Shown here: one piece after another, positions 24,720 to 33,582 of the stretch
How positions within the stretch are numbered: position 1 is the stretch's first letter
How the letters are laid out: each line of letters starts with the position of its first letter
From: a virus
Reading direction: 5' to 3' (one strand)
IMG/VR virus record: IMGVR_UViG_3300032086_004496
Location: 1 to 53,579 of that record
Length of the DNA: 53,579 nucleotides
The notes under the pieces: model-generated
Told to the model about the DNA's origin: nothing
The model's input: only the letters and a program-made list of their open reading frames with translations
The model's database searches: none
Program-made: the position numbers and the translations under genes

Positions 24720-26660
24720 TCAACTATCACGCCATAGATTGTTAGCAGCGAACTTTATGACCTCTTCTGCTGAATTTTCATCATATTCATACTCATCGAT
24801 CAGCGTTTTAACCATTTCATTGTATTTTACTTGTTGTTTTTTGTCTCTAGACTTAGATTTGGTCACAATTCGTGAAATTTGCTTGACTGAAGAGGTCAAT
24901 TTGCTCTCAATTGCCTCTTTGAGTGGTGCATATGACTGCCAATCCACTTTTTCGCCTCTTCGGAGCTTAGAAAACATAAAAGCAGTGATGTCAACTCTAA
25001 AATTCTCCTTCGAAGTGCCCGTAATCCCAATTTGTTCCTCGATAGATGCCATAAAAGCTTCATCTGGCTGTATTTCTTCGTTTGTAACAGCATCTTTCAC
25101 TGTTGACATGTTGACATACGCCTCAGCATGGTCCAAATAGTTATTAAAAAGGGCTTCGGCTTGCTCTTCATAAGCAGACACAAAAGCTTTTGTTATTTCT
25201 TTCTCTAAAATGTTCAAATATTCGTCATGAAGTGTCTTTCCAAGGAAATCTAAGTAGCGATTTCTGTCATCTTCGACAACTATCTGTTCTTTTACTTGCT
25301 TTATCAATGCATCACGTATCGAAATTGGAGTTACCATGTTCTTATCACTATCAGACATAGCAGAATCAATGGCTTTCATAATAAAGCGAGTAGAGATACC
25401 TGTCATACCTTCATCTCTAGCCTCATCTCTTAGATCGTTGATGTCTATTTTCTTTACTGTCCCTTTTTCTATGACGTCTTTACCATCATAGAGCTTCATT
25501 TTAGTAAGCGGGTCAACTTTATTTGAAGGATGAAGCCTACTTAGGACCGCAAACATAGAAGCGATCTCCAGAGTATGAGGTGCTATGTGACCATCAAAAT
25601 CAGATAAGCCCAACATCTTCTCATAAATCTTCTGCTCTTGAGAAACCTCTAGACAATAGGGCACGTTAACCCTAACGATTCTATCAAGAATAGCTTCATT
25701 GGTATTTTCAGATTTAAATTTATTCCACTCAGCCTCATTGCAGTGTGCCAAGATGACGCCATCAAAATATATCATGGGTCCTTTGCCTGGAGAGGGTACA
25801 GCTTTTTCCTGTGTTGCAGTAATCATTGTGTGCAAGAACTCAATCTCGTTTTTGAACACCTCCACAAACTCAACAATTCCACGATTACCAACATTAAAAG
25901 CACCATTTAGAGAAAGTACTCTGGGGTCGTCCTCAGAATACATGTCTAATTTTGAAATGTCCTCACTGCCAACTAATATTGTAACATCTTGGCTATTTGC
26001 GTCCATTGGAGGAACGACACCAACTCCTCGCCTACCTCTTACAGAAAAGGAAGATTGTGCGATAGGAAATTTTGTATAGTCATTGTCGAATTCTTCTTTC
26101 AATCTAAATCGACATACAGGACAAAGATCACCTTCAATCTTGATATTATAAATATCTTGAAATTCCTCCCTTAGCGATCTAGGGATCAGGTGCAAAGGCT
26201 CCTCATTTATTGGGCAGCCATCAATATGATACATCGGTTCGCAATCTTCAAGAGCCGACTTGATGTGTTCCAGGAGTGCAGATTTTCCAGCGCCAACTGG
26301 ACCCAGCAAAAGAAGAACCTGACGGCTTTCTTCGCCCTTGAGGGAGGCAGATCTCAAAAATCTCATGACCTTTGCCAGAGATCTTTCCATGCCAAAAAAC
26401 TTGCTTTGGAAATAATCGTAAGTTCTTAATTCATCTCCAGAAAATAATTTATTACATCTTTCTTCTGACTTGTTCATTCTAGTCATACCTTTTGAAGATA
26501 TAACGTCAAACAATCTTTTGTGAGCCAACTTAGGTATTGTTGGGTCTTTTTCAATTAGTTTCAAATATTCTTGCAGAGTTCCAGAAAACTTAGGCTTCTT
26601 TTTTTGCTCTCTATGTTTTCCTACTAGTTTTAGGAACTTATCTGACTTATTGTTCGACAT
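24720..26660 (-). CDS. prkA: PrkA-type AAA+ serine kinase
   Basis: The 646-residue protein is close to the length of E. coli YeaG. It carries the PrkA AAA domain with Walker A LLLGPVGAGKSALLEHIK, SLREEFQDIYNIKIEGDLCP and the family signature NRGIVEFVEVFKNEIEFLHT, plus a C-terminal helical region. PrkA is a stress- and sporulation-linked kinase or AAA+ protease partner. It follows SpoVR-like with a 3-base gap and forms the last gene of the three-gene module. Confidence 0.94.
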   Translation of the reverse strand: MSNNKSDKFLKLVGKHREQKKKPKFSGTLQEYLKLIEKDPTIPKLAHKRLFDVISSKGMTRMNKSEERCNKLFSGDELRTYDYFQSKFFGMERSLAKVMRFLRSASLKGEESRQVLLLLGPVGAGKSALLEHIKSALEDCEPMYHIDGCPINEEPLHLIPRSLREEFQDIYNIKIEGDLCPVCRFRLKEEFDNDYTKFPIAQSSFSVRGRRGVGVVPPMDANSQDVTILVGSEDISKLDMYSEDDPRVLSLNGAFNVGNRGIVEFVEVFKNEIEFLHTMITATQEKAVPSPGKGPMIYFDGVILAHCNEAEWNKFKSENTNEAILDRIVRVNVPYCLEVSQEQKIYEKMLGLSDFDGHIAPHTLEIASMFAVLSRLHPSNKVDPLTKMKLYDGKDVIEKGTVKKIDINDLRDEARDEGMTGISTRFIMKAIDSAMSDSDKNMVTPISIRDALIKQVKEQIVVEDDRNRYLDFLGKTLHDEYLNILEKEITKAFVSAYEEQAEALFNNYLDHAEAYVNMSTVKDAVTNEEIQPDEAFMASIEEQIGITGTSKENFRVDITAFMFSKLRRGEKVDWQSYAPLKEAIESKLTSSVKQISRIVTKSKSRDKKQQVKYNEMVKTLIDEYEYDENSAEEVIKFAANNLWRDS

Positions 26661-26663
26661 AAC

Positions 26664-27980
26664 TTAAAACTCCCAAGATTCGTCTTCTATTATTGTAGTA
26701 AATCTTACCTCACCTACCCATAAATCGTTAATGTGTTCAAAGACTTTATTAGCTTCTGAAAGTTCTAAGTCTCTGCCATCGTGTTCATGTTCAAGTATTA
26801 GCGTTCCGTCTTTTTTCATTTCCTTTACCAAAACAACTGGAACGCCATTAAGACCCACATTCTTAATTAGGTCGTCCCGAACTGTTTGCCATCCAGAGTC
26901 GTCAGAAATATTTTTTATCGTATTGTAGCCATCTTTTGTATTGAAAGAATAACTAAACAAATTTAGCTCTTTACACAATTCTTCGTTGAGGTAAGTTTTT
27001 ATAAACGTTTCATCGTTATGTGTCTCTCTGACTCTGAGACACTCATTAAAACCCATGTGCTCTTCGATATACTTAAATATCTTAAACCCCAAGTGATATG
27101 GGTTTACTCTTCCCAAATGCGGTCTGACAACTTGATTGTGCAAGCGTATGAATGAAAGAAAATAATCATCTGGGATACCGAGAGAGTTTACAATTTTTTC
27201 ATGTATCATACAAGCCCAGCCCTCATTCATTATTTTGGTGTTAGCTTGTGGGACAAGATACAGAGATTCATGTTCTACAATCCTTATTAGATCCCTCTCC
27301 CATTCCTCTAGAAATCTGTTATTGTCAGCAATGAATCTAAGAAGGTTAGAATCTGGCTCCAGTGGTATTTTGTTTAGGTCAAAGTCATCATACTTTCCAG
27401 TAGTGTCGTTGACCATAAGTTGTTTGTAATACTCTTTAAGTTTTTTATGGTCCCTTCGTTTTATGCCAGGCGATCTTGGGACCTGAAATTTGATTGAATG
27501 GCAAGCATCCAAAATTCTTTCTACGTTCTCAACTCCAATGTTCGGGTCTTCCATATATTTCTTGACCCTTTTAGCAGCAGACTTAAATCTATCAATAACA
27601 GTGTCTGCACCAGTCTCAGCGAACATCCTGTTGTTCTTAAAGAAGTCACTATGACCCACACAATGTGCCATTGTCAATATGTGTGTTGGCATTGGATTTT
27701 CGGTCATAAGATATGAGATACTGGGGTTTGAATTTATGATCATTTCATACGGCAAACCAGACATACCAAGATTGTACTCAGTTTGTATACGATCAAAAGA
27801 TTTACCATAGGACCAGTGTCTATAATGAGTCGGCAAGCCAGTATATGCCATGTGACCAATCATCTCCTTATAGTCACATATTTCATAATCAATTGGATAC
27901 CAATCTAATCCTAGAGCTTCTCCAATATTACAAATTTTTTCATCCCACTCTTGGAGTTCTTCCATCGACCAATCAGACAT
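26664..27980 (-). CDS. spoVR: SpoVR family protein
   Basis: The 438-residue protein has the SpoVR/YcgB signature: WYPIDYEICDYKEMIGHMAY near the N-terminus, PTHYRHWSYGKSF, GMSGLPYEMIINSNPSISYL, MTMAHCVGHSDFFKNN-type text and NPYHLGFKIFKYIEE. SpoVR proteins are tied to spore cortex and to stress survival, with unknown biochemistry. Its start shares one base with the YhbH stop. It forms a module with PrkA and YhbH, as in bacterial chromosomes. Confidence 0.94.
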   Translation of the reverse strand: MSDWSMEELQEWDEKICNIGEALGLDWYPIDYEICDYKEMIGHMAYTGLPTHYRHWSYGKSFDRIQTEYNLGMSGLPYEMIINSNPSISYLMTENPMPTHILTMAHCVGHSDFFKNNRMFAETGADTVIDRFKSAAKRVKKYMEDPNIGVENVERILDACHSIKFQVPRSPGIKRRDHKKLKEYYKQLMVNDTTGKYDDFDLNKIPLEPDSNLLRFIADNNRFLEEWERDLIRIVEHESLYLVPQANTKIMNEGWACMIHEKIVNSLGIPDDYFLSFIRLHNQVVRPHLGRVNPYHLGFKIFKYIEEHMGFNECLRVRETHNDETFIKTYLNEELCKELNLFSYSFNTKDGYNTIKNISDDSGWQTVRDDLIKNVGLNGVPVVLVKEMKKDGTLILEHEHDGRDLELSEANKVFEHINDLWVGEVRFTTIIEDESWEF

Positions 27981-29170
27981 CAGGTTTTACCTCCAAACAA
28001 TTTCTTAAATGCTGGCCAAATATGATTATGTTCTTCTAAGCGAATGCGTTTGAAGTTTTTATCCTCAACTAGTTTTGTCCAGTCCCACAATCTTTTTTCC
28101 GAGCTTCCACCAAACAACGAGTACTCGCTGTATTTGTGAAGTCTTCCTATCTCAGTGTAACACATAACTTGATTCACTTCTTTCAGTCTTCTAAAGGCGG
28201 CTAGTGCCTCCTTGTTATCGATTGACCAGTTATCGCCATCGCCGCAGTAAAAAGTATATATGTTCCAGTTGTTTGGGTGATAACGTTTCTCAATAATCTC
28301 TTCTACTTTTTTCAAACCAGTAGAAACCAAAGTGCCTCCATTTGGAACCTTAGTAAAGAATTGCTCTTCGTTGACCTCACTAGCATCAGCGGTATGAGAA
28401 ACAAAGATAACATCAACAGAAGAATATTTGTGATTTATAAATTGGTACAAGAGAAAGAAGAAACTTCTTGCAAGAAACTTTTTTGACTTTGTCATAGAGC
28501 CAGAAACATCCATCACAAAAAATACAACTGCTGCTGTATTCTCTTTTACTACTGGCGCAATGTGCTTATACCGTAGATCACTCTCGTGAAAAGTAAAGCG
28601 ATCCCCACTTTCAGGATCATAGGCACCAGATTTTATAGCTGCCTTTTTTCTTCTAATCTTTTGCTTTATAGTTTCTTTTTTAGAAAGGCGAGGTCTAATT
28701 CCATAAGGTCTCTTACCTTTGCGTTTCATTTTTTCTTGAGTTGTAAACTTGAAGTTTTTCTTTTCTAATTCTGGAAGTTCTAAATCATTGAATAGGTAGC
28801 CAGCCAACTCTTCAAGGGACATCTCAATTTCATACATTTCCTCACCTGGCTTATTGCCAGCTTTTTCTGGATCTCCTTGTCCCGTTCTTGGCTTTCGCCT
28901 GTGACCTATTCTTTGCCCTTCTCTGACCTGCTTTCCTTCAGCAGATCCTACTCTTTTATTATTTTCGTTTTGACCATAAACAAACTGGTGCTCTTTGATT
29001 CCTTTTACAGGAATCCTTATTTTCTTTTTTCCGCTTTGTCCGATAATACTTTCTTCGGCGACAACGTCCCGAATACTTTCTTTTATTGCTTTTTCAATTT
29101 TTTCTCGGTGACGAGATCTGTCACTCGCCGCTCGATCTGCAATAGTTTTATGTTCTCGGAAAATACTCAT
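27980..29170 (-). CDS. yhbH: YhbH/YeaH (DUF444) vWA protein
   Basis: The 396-residue protein is similar in length to B. subtilis YhbH. The N-terminus has SDRSRHREKIEKAIKESIRD and IPVKGIKEHQFVYG. The C-terminal vWA domain has MIDAS VVFFVMDVSGSMTKSKK, then VISFVSHTADA-like, GGTLVSTGLKKVEEII and YTFYCGDGDNW. YhbH is the usual partner of PrkA. This is the first gene of the module and lies 28 bases after the leader-peptide genes. Confidence 0.93.
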   Translation of the reverse strand: MSIFREHKTIADRAASDRSRHREKIEKAIKESIRDVVAEESIIGQSGKKKIRIPVKGIKEHQFVYGQNENNKRVGSAEGKQVREGQRIGHRRKPRTGQGDPEKAGNKPGEEMYEIEMSLEELAGYLFNDLELPELEKKNFKFTTQEKMKRKGKRPYGIRPRLSKKETIKQKIRRKKAAIKSGAYDPESGDRFTFHESDLRYKHIAPVVKENTAAVVFFVMDVSGSMTKSKKFLARSFFFLLYQFINHKYSSVDVIFVSHTADASEVNEEQFFTKVPNGGTLVSTGLKKVEEIIEKRYHPNNWNIYTFYCGDGDNWSIDNKEALAAFRRLKEVNQVMCYTEIGRLHKYSEYSLFGGSSEKRLWDWTKLVEDKNFKRIRLEEHNHIWPAFKKLFGGKT

Positions 29171-29198
29171 ATTAATATAAGTAGTTTCTACGAGCTAC

Positions 29199-29498
29199 TT
29201 ACGCTAACGTAAGTTCGCTAAGATCAACTTCAGCGGGTGTGTCTGTTCCATCAACATCCACAACAGCGTAGCCTGGCTCAGTAGAAAATCTGTCCATCTC
29301 TACTTTCATAATAACACCAGACATTGGCATTCTTTCATAGTCTACTTTTTGTCTTCCACTTGGAGTCGTCTTGACGATTTTCTTCAGTTCGCTCCATTCA
29401 ACTCTTTTACCAGGTTTGAAATCCTGCTCCATGCGGTATTCCTTAAGGATCTCTTCCTTGATAATCTTTCGTAGCAGTTGTTTTGTAATTTTAGTCAT
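29199..29498 (-). CDS. Small protein with capsid-targeting-like leader
   Basis: The 99-residue protein begins MTKITKQLLRKIIKEEILKE, an amphipathic helix shared with neighbouring proteins. The rest is a beta-rich domain (MSGVIMKVEMDRFS, YAVVDVDGTDTPAEVDLSEL) that may be an SH3-like barrel. It overlaps the upstream gene by 4 bases. Possibly a packaged protein. Confidence 0.65.
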   Translation of the reverse strand: MTKITKQLLRKIIKEEILKEYRMEQDFKPGKRVEWSELKKIVKTTPSGRQKVDYERMPMSGVIMKVEMDRFSTEPGYAVVDVDGTDTPAEVDLSELTLA

Positions 29499-29929
29499 CT
29501 ATTTACTGCTCCCTTACCACCTGGTCTTCCCAAACCTCCATAGTTGTATTTAAAGGGCTTCGTGGCTTTAGCCTTCGACACCTTCCTTTCTATACCCCGT
29601 GTTTTATCCATTTCATCATGAGTTGGACGGCGGAGCTTCCCATCGGCACCCAACAAAGGTTCGCCGAGTCGGGTCTCCCACCGTTTCAGTTTTGTATTAT
29701 AATCAACTTGCTCAGGGTACCCATGGCGATAGCCAACATTTTTTTCGTTAGGCTCTGCCCCAGGAGGCAATTTATATAAGTTGCTTTTCTCTGGGTCATT
29801 GATGTAGGATAAACTTGACAGAGAGCCATCGCCCTTTAGTTCTGGTCTAGCAGATGCAAATCTTTCAGAGACAAAATTTTGGACCTCTTCTTTGATGATC
29901 TGTCGTAGTTGTGTTTTTGTGATTTTCAT
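29495..29929 (-). CDS. Protein with capsid-targeting-like leader, unknown function
   Basis: The 144-residue protein starts MKITKTQLRQIIKEEVQNFV, then a largely unstructured, Pro-, Gly- and Lys-rich body ending YNYGGLGRPGGKGAVNR. No domain is recognised. It directly follows the ART-like gene. The conserved leader suggests delivery into the capsid. Confidence 0.62.
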   Translation of the reverse strand: MKITKTQLRQIIKEEVQNFVSERFASARPELKGDGSLSSLSYINDPEKSNLYKLPPGAEPNEKNVGYRHGYPEQVDYNTKLKRWETRLGEPLLGADGKLRRPTHDEMDKTRGIERKVSKAKATKPFKYNYGGLGRPGGKGAVNR

Positions 29930-31033
29930 TTATTGATCCCCGTGGTTTTGCTTGTAAACCTGATTTAAATAGGCTTCAAAATCTGCTAGTGTCTTTTTCT
30001 TTGTACTCCGCATAAGTGAGGCGAGCAACTCCAGAGTGTCACGAGCCCCAGGGTTAGAACTGATAGTATGAAGGTCGCTATCAATACCCCTATGATAACG
30101 ACCAGCAGGAGTAGGTATTCCCTGAGTTATGTTTCTGAAGACTTCCGCAGCATATCTTCTGCGCTCATCCTCATCTCTGTATTTTATTTTGCCCTTTACA
30201 TTTGCTCCCTCAAAACTCTTCTTGCCAGCAAGAATATCCTGAGCGGCTTGGACATAAAGGAACACTTCGTCCTCGCCAATCTCACCTCTTGGTCCTTGAT
30301 CCGCTGACTTGTACATACTTCTGTCAATCGGTTCACCAACCTCTTTGCCAACTTTTTGCAGGAGTTCTTTGAAATCAGATAGACTAGTCAGTGCTTTCTT
30401 TTTGCCGACCTCAACAAGAGGCCAAGTTTCTTTACTGGTGTGAATGTAGTAAGGAATGTTTCTTTGTTCTGCTACCGCTACTGCTTCTTCCAAGGCAGTC
30501 ATTTCACCTGCTCTTATTTCACCAGAGGTTACTCTTTTCGTTGGCTTGTCGTCAAACATTCCCTTCCTAATCTCAAACACTGGAATAGCAAAATGTATTT
30601 CGTCAATGTATCGGTCAGCATCTTCAATATAAGGTTCGTCTAGAAGCAGTCTATCTTCTGCCTCAAAACCTTCGGACGCTCCTGGGTCACTCGGAACGTT
30701 GGCTGCTCTTTTTGATGACCGCTTTGACGTTGCCCAATAATCCAGGGGAACTGCCTTATATTTTTGACCCAAAGCACGACCATCTAATTTGAAGATGACG
30801 CCTTGCGGGTAAGTACCCGTAAAAGAATTTGATGGTGTTCTTGCGGTAGAAAAATAATAAAGTTTACCCTTACCAAGTTCTGACTCAACTTCTTTAGAAA
30901 AGCCACCTGACGCTAGGAACCTATTATCTTCAAGAATCTTGGCACCTTTTTCCATGCCACCTGTGTAGTGATACACGACATCGGTGATGCCTTCCTTCAG
31001 AAACTTACGCCATTGCTCAAATAAAAGTTTCAT
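29930..31033 (-). CDS. ADP-ribosyltransferase-like protein with leader peptide
   Basis: The 367-residue protein has leader MKLLFEQWRKFLKEG. An ART-like domain follows: VVYHYTGGMEKGAKIL (His22-Tyr-Thr), LYYFSTARTP (61-65), GVIFKLDGRAL, and EGFEAEDRLL (Glu124-Glu126-Asp127) before RYIDEIHFAIP. This HYT, Ser-turn and EAEDRL pattern fits the H-Y-E clade of NAD-dependent transferases or RNA phosphotransferase-like proteins. About 200 further residues are unassigned. T4 Alt is a known injected ART, so an effector role is plausible. Confidence 0.7.
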   Translation of the reverse strand: MKLLFEQWRKFLKEGITDVVYHYTGGMEKGAKILEDNRFLASGGFSKEVESELGKGKLYYFSTARTPSNSFTGTYPQGVIFKLDGRALGQKYKAVPLDYWATSKRSSKRAANVPSDPGASEGFEAEDRLLLDEPYIEDADRYIDEIHFAIPVFEIRKGMFDDKPTKRVTSGEIRAGEMTALEEAVAVAEQRNIPYYIHTSKETWPLVEVGKKKALTSLSDFKELLQKVGKEVGEPIDRSMYKSADQGPRGEIGEDEVFLYVQAAQDILAGKKSFEGANVKGKIKYRDEDERRRYAAEVFRNITQGIPTPAGRYHRGIDSDLHTISSNPGARDTLELLASLMRSTKKKTLADFEAYLNQVYKQNHGDQ

Positions 31034-31045
31034 ATCTTATTTAGT

Positions 31046-31870
31046 TCACCTGTCGGATATATCTAATATTTCTATAGGGGTTACAATAAATTCATTCCAT
31101 AGTGACGTTCTTAGTTCTCCATTGCAATCATTTTCTAGGTCGGTGCATAGATTATCTTTGTCATCTCCTGGATAACCTAGTCTGTGTAGGTTTACACATT
31201 TTCTGTTATTACTAACAGAATAAGATTTTACATCACTACGAAACCCTGCTCGCACATTACCTCTAAATTCCATTATCTTATTTGACTTCGATCGAAAGAA
31301 TGGACGCTCAGCAACTGTGTAGGCAGATATATCAAAAGGATCACCAGAGTCTATAGCTCTCTGTATGCGATCAATTCCCTCTTGGTGGGTGTAGTGGTAT
31401 AAAATCTTTGGATTATCAACAGAGCCATAAACCTGCATTGTAAATGCATCATCAATTAAAACATATGGCTCAAGATCACCACGAGAATAAAAGTAAGCAA
31501 AACGCAGTTCGGACATGTCTTCAAAGAATTGTCCAAACTGCTTTTCTAAAGACCAGTATCGATGATTAGCAAAATCCTCAATGTGGTCAAGAACATTTTT
31601 ACTTGTAAGTAGATCATATCGTTCTACATCGACAGACAATTGAAAACCATAGAACTCTTCTACAAGATCTACCAACTCTTGTGGTCCTATTAGTTTTCCG
31701 TGGCTGTGGCTAACGTAGTGTCCGTTTTTTTGGAAAGCCAAAATCTTGTTCACGAACTCTTCCCATTCGGACAGAGTATGAAACGCATTTTCTGGTTTTA
31801 TGTATCCATGTACATATATCTTTTTTATCTCTTCACTTAGGAAGTTCTTCCATCGTCTAATGTACGACAT
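31046..31870 (-). CDS. Second ART-like protein with leader peptide
   Basis: The 274-residue protein begins MSYIRRWKNFLSEEIKK, a leader like that of its neighbour. The C-terminal half reads ILYHYTHQEGIDRIQRAI (158-170), then FRSKSNKIMEFRGNVRAGF and TSLWNEFIVTPIEIL (256-269), a putative H-Y-T and Glu pair. The N-terminal half is helical and unrecognised. NAD binding is a guess from the HYT start. Confidence 0.55.
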   Translation of the reverse strand: MSYIRRWKNFLSEEIKKIYVHGYIKPENAFHTLSEWEEFVNKILAFQKNGHYVSHSHGKLIGPQELVDLVEEFYGFQLSVDVERYDLLTSKNVLDHIEDFANHRYWSLEKQFGQFFEDMSELRFAYFYSRGDLEPYVLIDDAFTMQVYGSVDNPKILYHYTHQEGIDRIQRAIDSGDPFDISAYTVAERPFFRSKSNKIMEFRGNVRAGFRSDVKSYSVSNNRKCVNLHRLGYPGDDKDNLCTDLENDCNGELRTSLWNEFIVTPIEILDISDR

Positions 31871-31872
31871 AC

Positions 31873-32076
31873 TCAGTCAGTCCCTGGTGGTGCAGACTTT
31901 CCAGGCTTAGAAGCCTTGTTAGAAAAAGGCGGCGTGTTTTTATTTCCGCCAGAGCTTACCTTCTTAATCATAGAGGTAAACGTTCCTCGTGCATATTTTT
32001 GAAACTGCCCTTCGGCAGCAGCCTCTATGATGACATCACGAATTATTTGTCGCAGATGTTCCATTTTGATTTTCAT
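31873..32076 (-). CDS. Small basic protein with leader peptide
   Basis: The 67-residue protein starts MKIKMEHLRQIIRDVIIEAA and ends in a disordered basic tail (NKNTPPFSNKASKPGKSAPP). The leader matches the KIIKEE-type helix. It overlaps the start of the small GTG gene by 41 bases. Confidence 0.6.
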   Translation of the reverse strand: MKIKMEHLRQIIRDVIIEAAAEGQFQKYARGTFTSMIKKVSSGGNKNTPPFSNKASKPGKSAPPGTD

Positions 32077-32188
32077 CTTGTGGCATTTCCTTAATACGCT
32101 TCATGAGTTCTTTCGTAAATTTTTTTGCCCGATTGTATTCTACAAGTTCTTCTTTGATCTTTTTCCAGATATTAGATTTTGTAATCAC
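32036..32188 (-). CDS. Small helical protein, GTG start (50 aa)
   Basis: A GTG at 32188 with GGAGG upstream opens a frame that begins MITKSNIWKKIKEELVEYNR and continues LMKRIKEMPQDEN. It is basic and helical, with a leader like its neighbours. Confidence 0.55.
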   Translation of the reverse strand: MITKSNIWKKIKEELVEYNRAKKFTKELMKRIKEMPQDENQNGTSATNNS

Positions 32189-32225
32189 CAGACAACCTCC
32201 GAGGATACACTAACTAGTTTTGTTT

Positions 32226-32627
32226 TTATTGTCCCGACTCAAACAGTGCTTTTATTGGATGAGTTGCAAGAATTTTTTCTGCTCTTGTATAGTAGCCGAT
32301 ACTTTCGACCACATACTGCCCCGCACTTAGACGGGGAGAAAAATAAACTTTTACCTCGTAGGATGTTTTATCCGACAAACGGGTCATCGGCAAGATCTGC
32401 AAAGTTTGCAGACCGCCAGCCCGCTCTCTAAGTGTATCGTAATCTAAGCCAAGAGCGGTGAAATGATTGAGCCCGCTCGTCGCCGAAATTTTTGCTTGAT
32501 TCATTCGGCGAACATTGCTTGCGATTTGCATTTCCATGTTGGCGGAGTTAAATAATAAGATTGCACTAGCACCAATAAGAGCAGCCATGACCAAAGTCAA
32601 TACAAGTGTCATACCCTTACGGCTCAA
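32226..32627 (-). CDS. PilX-like type IV pilin-like protein
   Basis: The 133-residue protein has a prepilin-type N-terminus: basic, then Gly-Met before a hydrophobic helix (KGMTLVLTLVMAALIGASA). SANMEMQIASNVRRMNQAKI follows, resembling the PilX N-terminal domain. No Glu5 is present, as in PilX relatives. The C-terminal half is beta-rich. It could be processed by host prepilin peptidase and enter or block the host pilus. Confidence 0.65.
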   Translation of the reverse strand: MSRKGMTLVLTLVMAALIGASAILLFNSANMEMQIASNVRRMNQAKISATSGLNHFTALGLDYDTLRERAGGLQTLQILPMTRLSDKTSYEVKVYFSPRLSAGQYVVESIGYYTRAEKILATHPIKALFESGQ

Positions 32628-32967
32628 CGTTCATCATCCTATCTCTTTGAGGTGGAGCATTGGGAGATTGTGCCCGCCTAAAATTTTCTCTCAACAGCAG
32701 ATTGTCCTCAACCCATGCAGCCGTGCGAGCCTTACAGAGGTTCCTCGGGATGTTGTTAGCAATACATCCACGCTCTTGTGGCAACACAACCTCACAGTAA
32801 CATCGAACCCGATTCCTCAACTCTAGTTCAGGCGACAACGTAACCCCTGCGGGCAGAATTTGATTGGTTTCAGGCACCCAGCGAGGGCAACGAATCTCTT
32901 GCATTTGGTACGCTTGATTGAACATATTAGCAAACACAAGGAAAAACAATGACTTATACAACATCAT
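32617..32967 (-). CDS. Exported Cys-containing protein, unknown function
   Basis: The 116-residue protein has a signal-like N-terminus (MMLYKSLFFLVFANMFNQAY) and several Cys residues (IRCPRW, RVRCYCEVV, RGCIANN, NLCKAR). It overlaps the pilin-like gene by 11 bases, so they may act together at the envelope. Confidence 0.6.
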   Translation of the reverse strand: MMLYKSLFFLVFANMFNQAYQMQEIRCPRWVPETNQILPAGVTLSPELELRNRVRCYCEVVLPQERGCIANNIPRNLCKARTAAWVEDNLLLRENFRRAQSPNAPPQRDRMMNVEP

Positions 32968-32985
32968 AAAACTCCAAATTTTTTT

Positions 32986-33216
32986 CTAGAAATTTTTTTC
33001 GCCATCAGCCTTTGATAAGAGGAAAAAGCTGTCGTAGCTAAACAAGTGTTTCTCCCCAGTACCGCAGACAATGCCATAAAAAAATGTTGAACTATCCTCA
33101 ACCTTGTCAGCCACCATCACAAGGCTAGCATCAGCAGGCAATGATCTGAAGGCCAGAGAAGCGGGCTTCATCTGGAGAAGATCTCCAACTTCGAAACTAG
33201 CAGGCACGGCTGGCAA
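32986..33216 (-). CDS. Small SH3-like barrel protein
   Basis: The 76-residue protein has the barrel start FEVGDLLQMKPASLAF, followed by SLVMVADKVEDSST and beta-strand-rich text. It belongs to a set of small GD-type proteins in this window. Function unknown. Confidence 0.58.
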   Translation of the reverse strand: MPAVPASFEVGDLLQMKPASLAFRSLPADASLVMVADKVEDSSTFFYGIVCGTGEKHLFSYDSFFLLSKADGEKNF

Positions 33217-33379
33217 CCTCCTCCAGCATAGTATACAACTTATCGAGCTTCTTGTTTACCTCTTGTGCATATGCTGAATTCCCTTCTCTGCTAGCGTACT
33301 CTAGGTCTACAGAAAGGTCGAGGATTTGTTCCCGCAGTTTCTTTACCGATGGTTTCATGCTAATTGTCTTGTACGTCAT
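33197..33379 (-). CDS. Small helical protein (60 aa)
   Basis: The frame reads KLREQILDLSVDLEYASREG and NKKLDKLYTMLEEVASRAC, a two-helix coiled coil. The start at 33379 has AAAGGG upstream. A second ATG at 33358 would give a 53-residue form. Confidence 0.5.
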   Translation of the reverse strand: MTYKTISMKPSVKKLREQILDLSVDLEYASREGNSAYAQEVNKKLDKLYTMLEEVASRAC

Positions 33380-33560
33380 TTACAGCACCCTTTCGTTTGA
33401 TGCAGATTGGTTTGATTAGGGATTCGAACACCCAGTAGCCTTTTCCCATAAACAATACTTTATGCTTACCATTATTTCCTAGTTCTGCTAGCAGCCCTAT
33501 GCCGCCAATCTGTCCACCTACTCTACCGTAGGCGAACTCTACTAGGTCTCCAACTTTCAT
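33360..33560 (-). CDS. Small SH3-like barrel protein
   Basis: The 66-residue protein begins MKVGDLVEFAYGRVGGQIG, then KVLFMGKGYWVFESLIKPI, a typical small beta-barrel. It is one of the GDLV family of this window. Confidence 0.62.
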   Translation of the reverse strand: MKVGDLVEFAYGRVGGQIGGIGLLAELGNNGKHKVLFMGKGYWVFESLIKPICIKRKGAVNDVQDN

Positions 33561-33582
33561 TTATTTTTCTTTCTACGATTGG

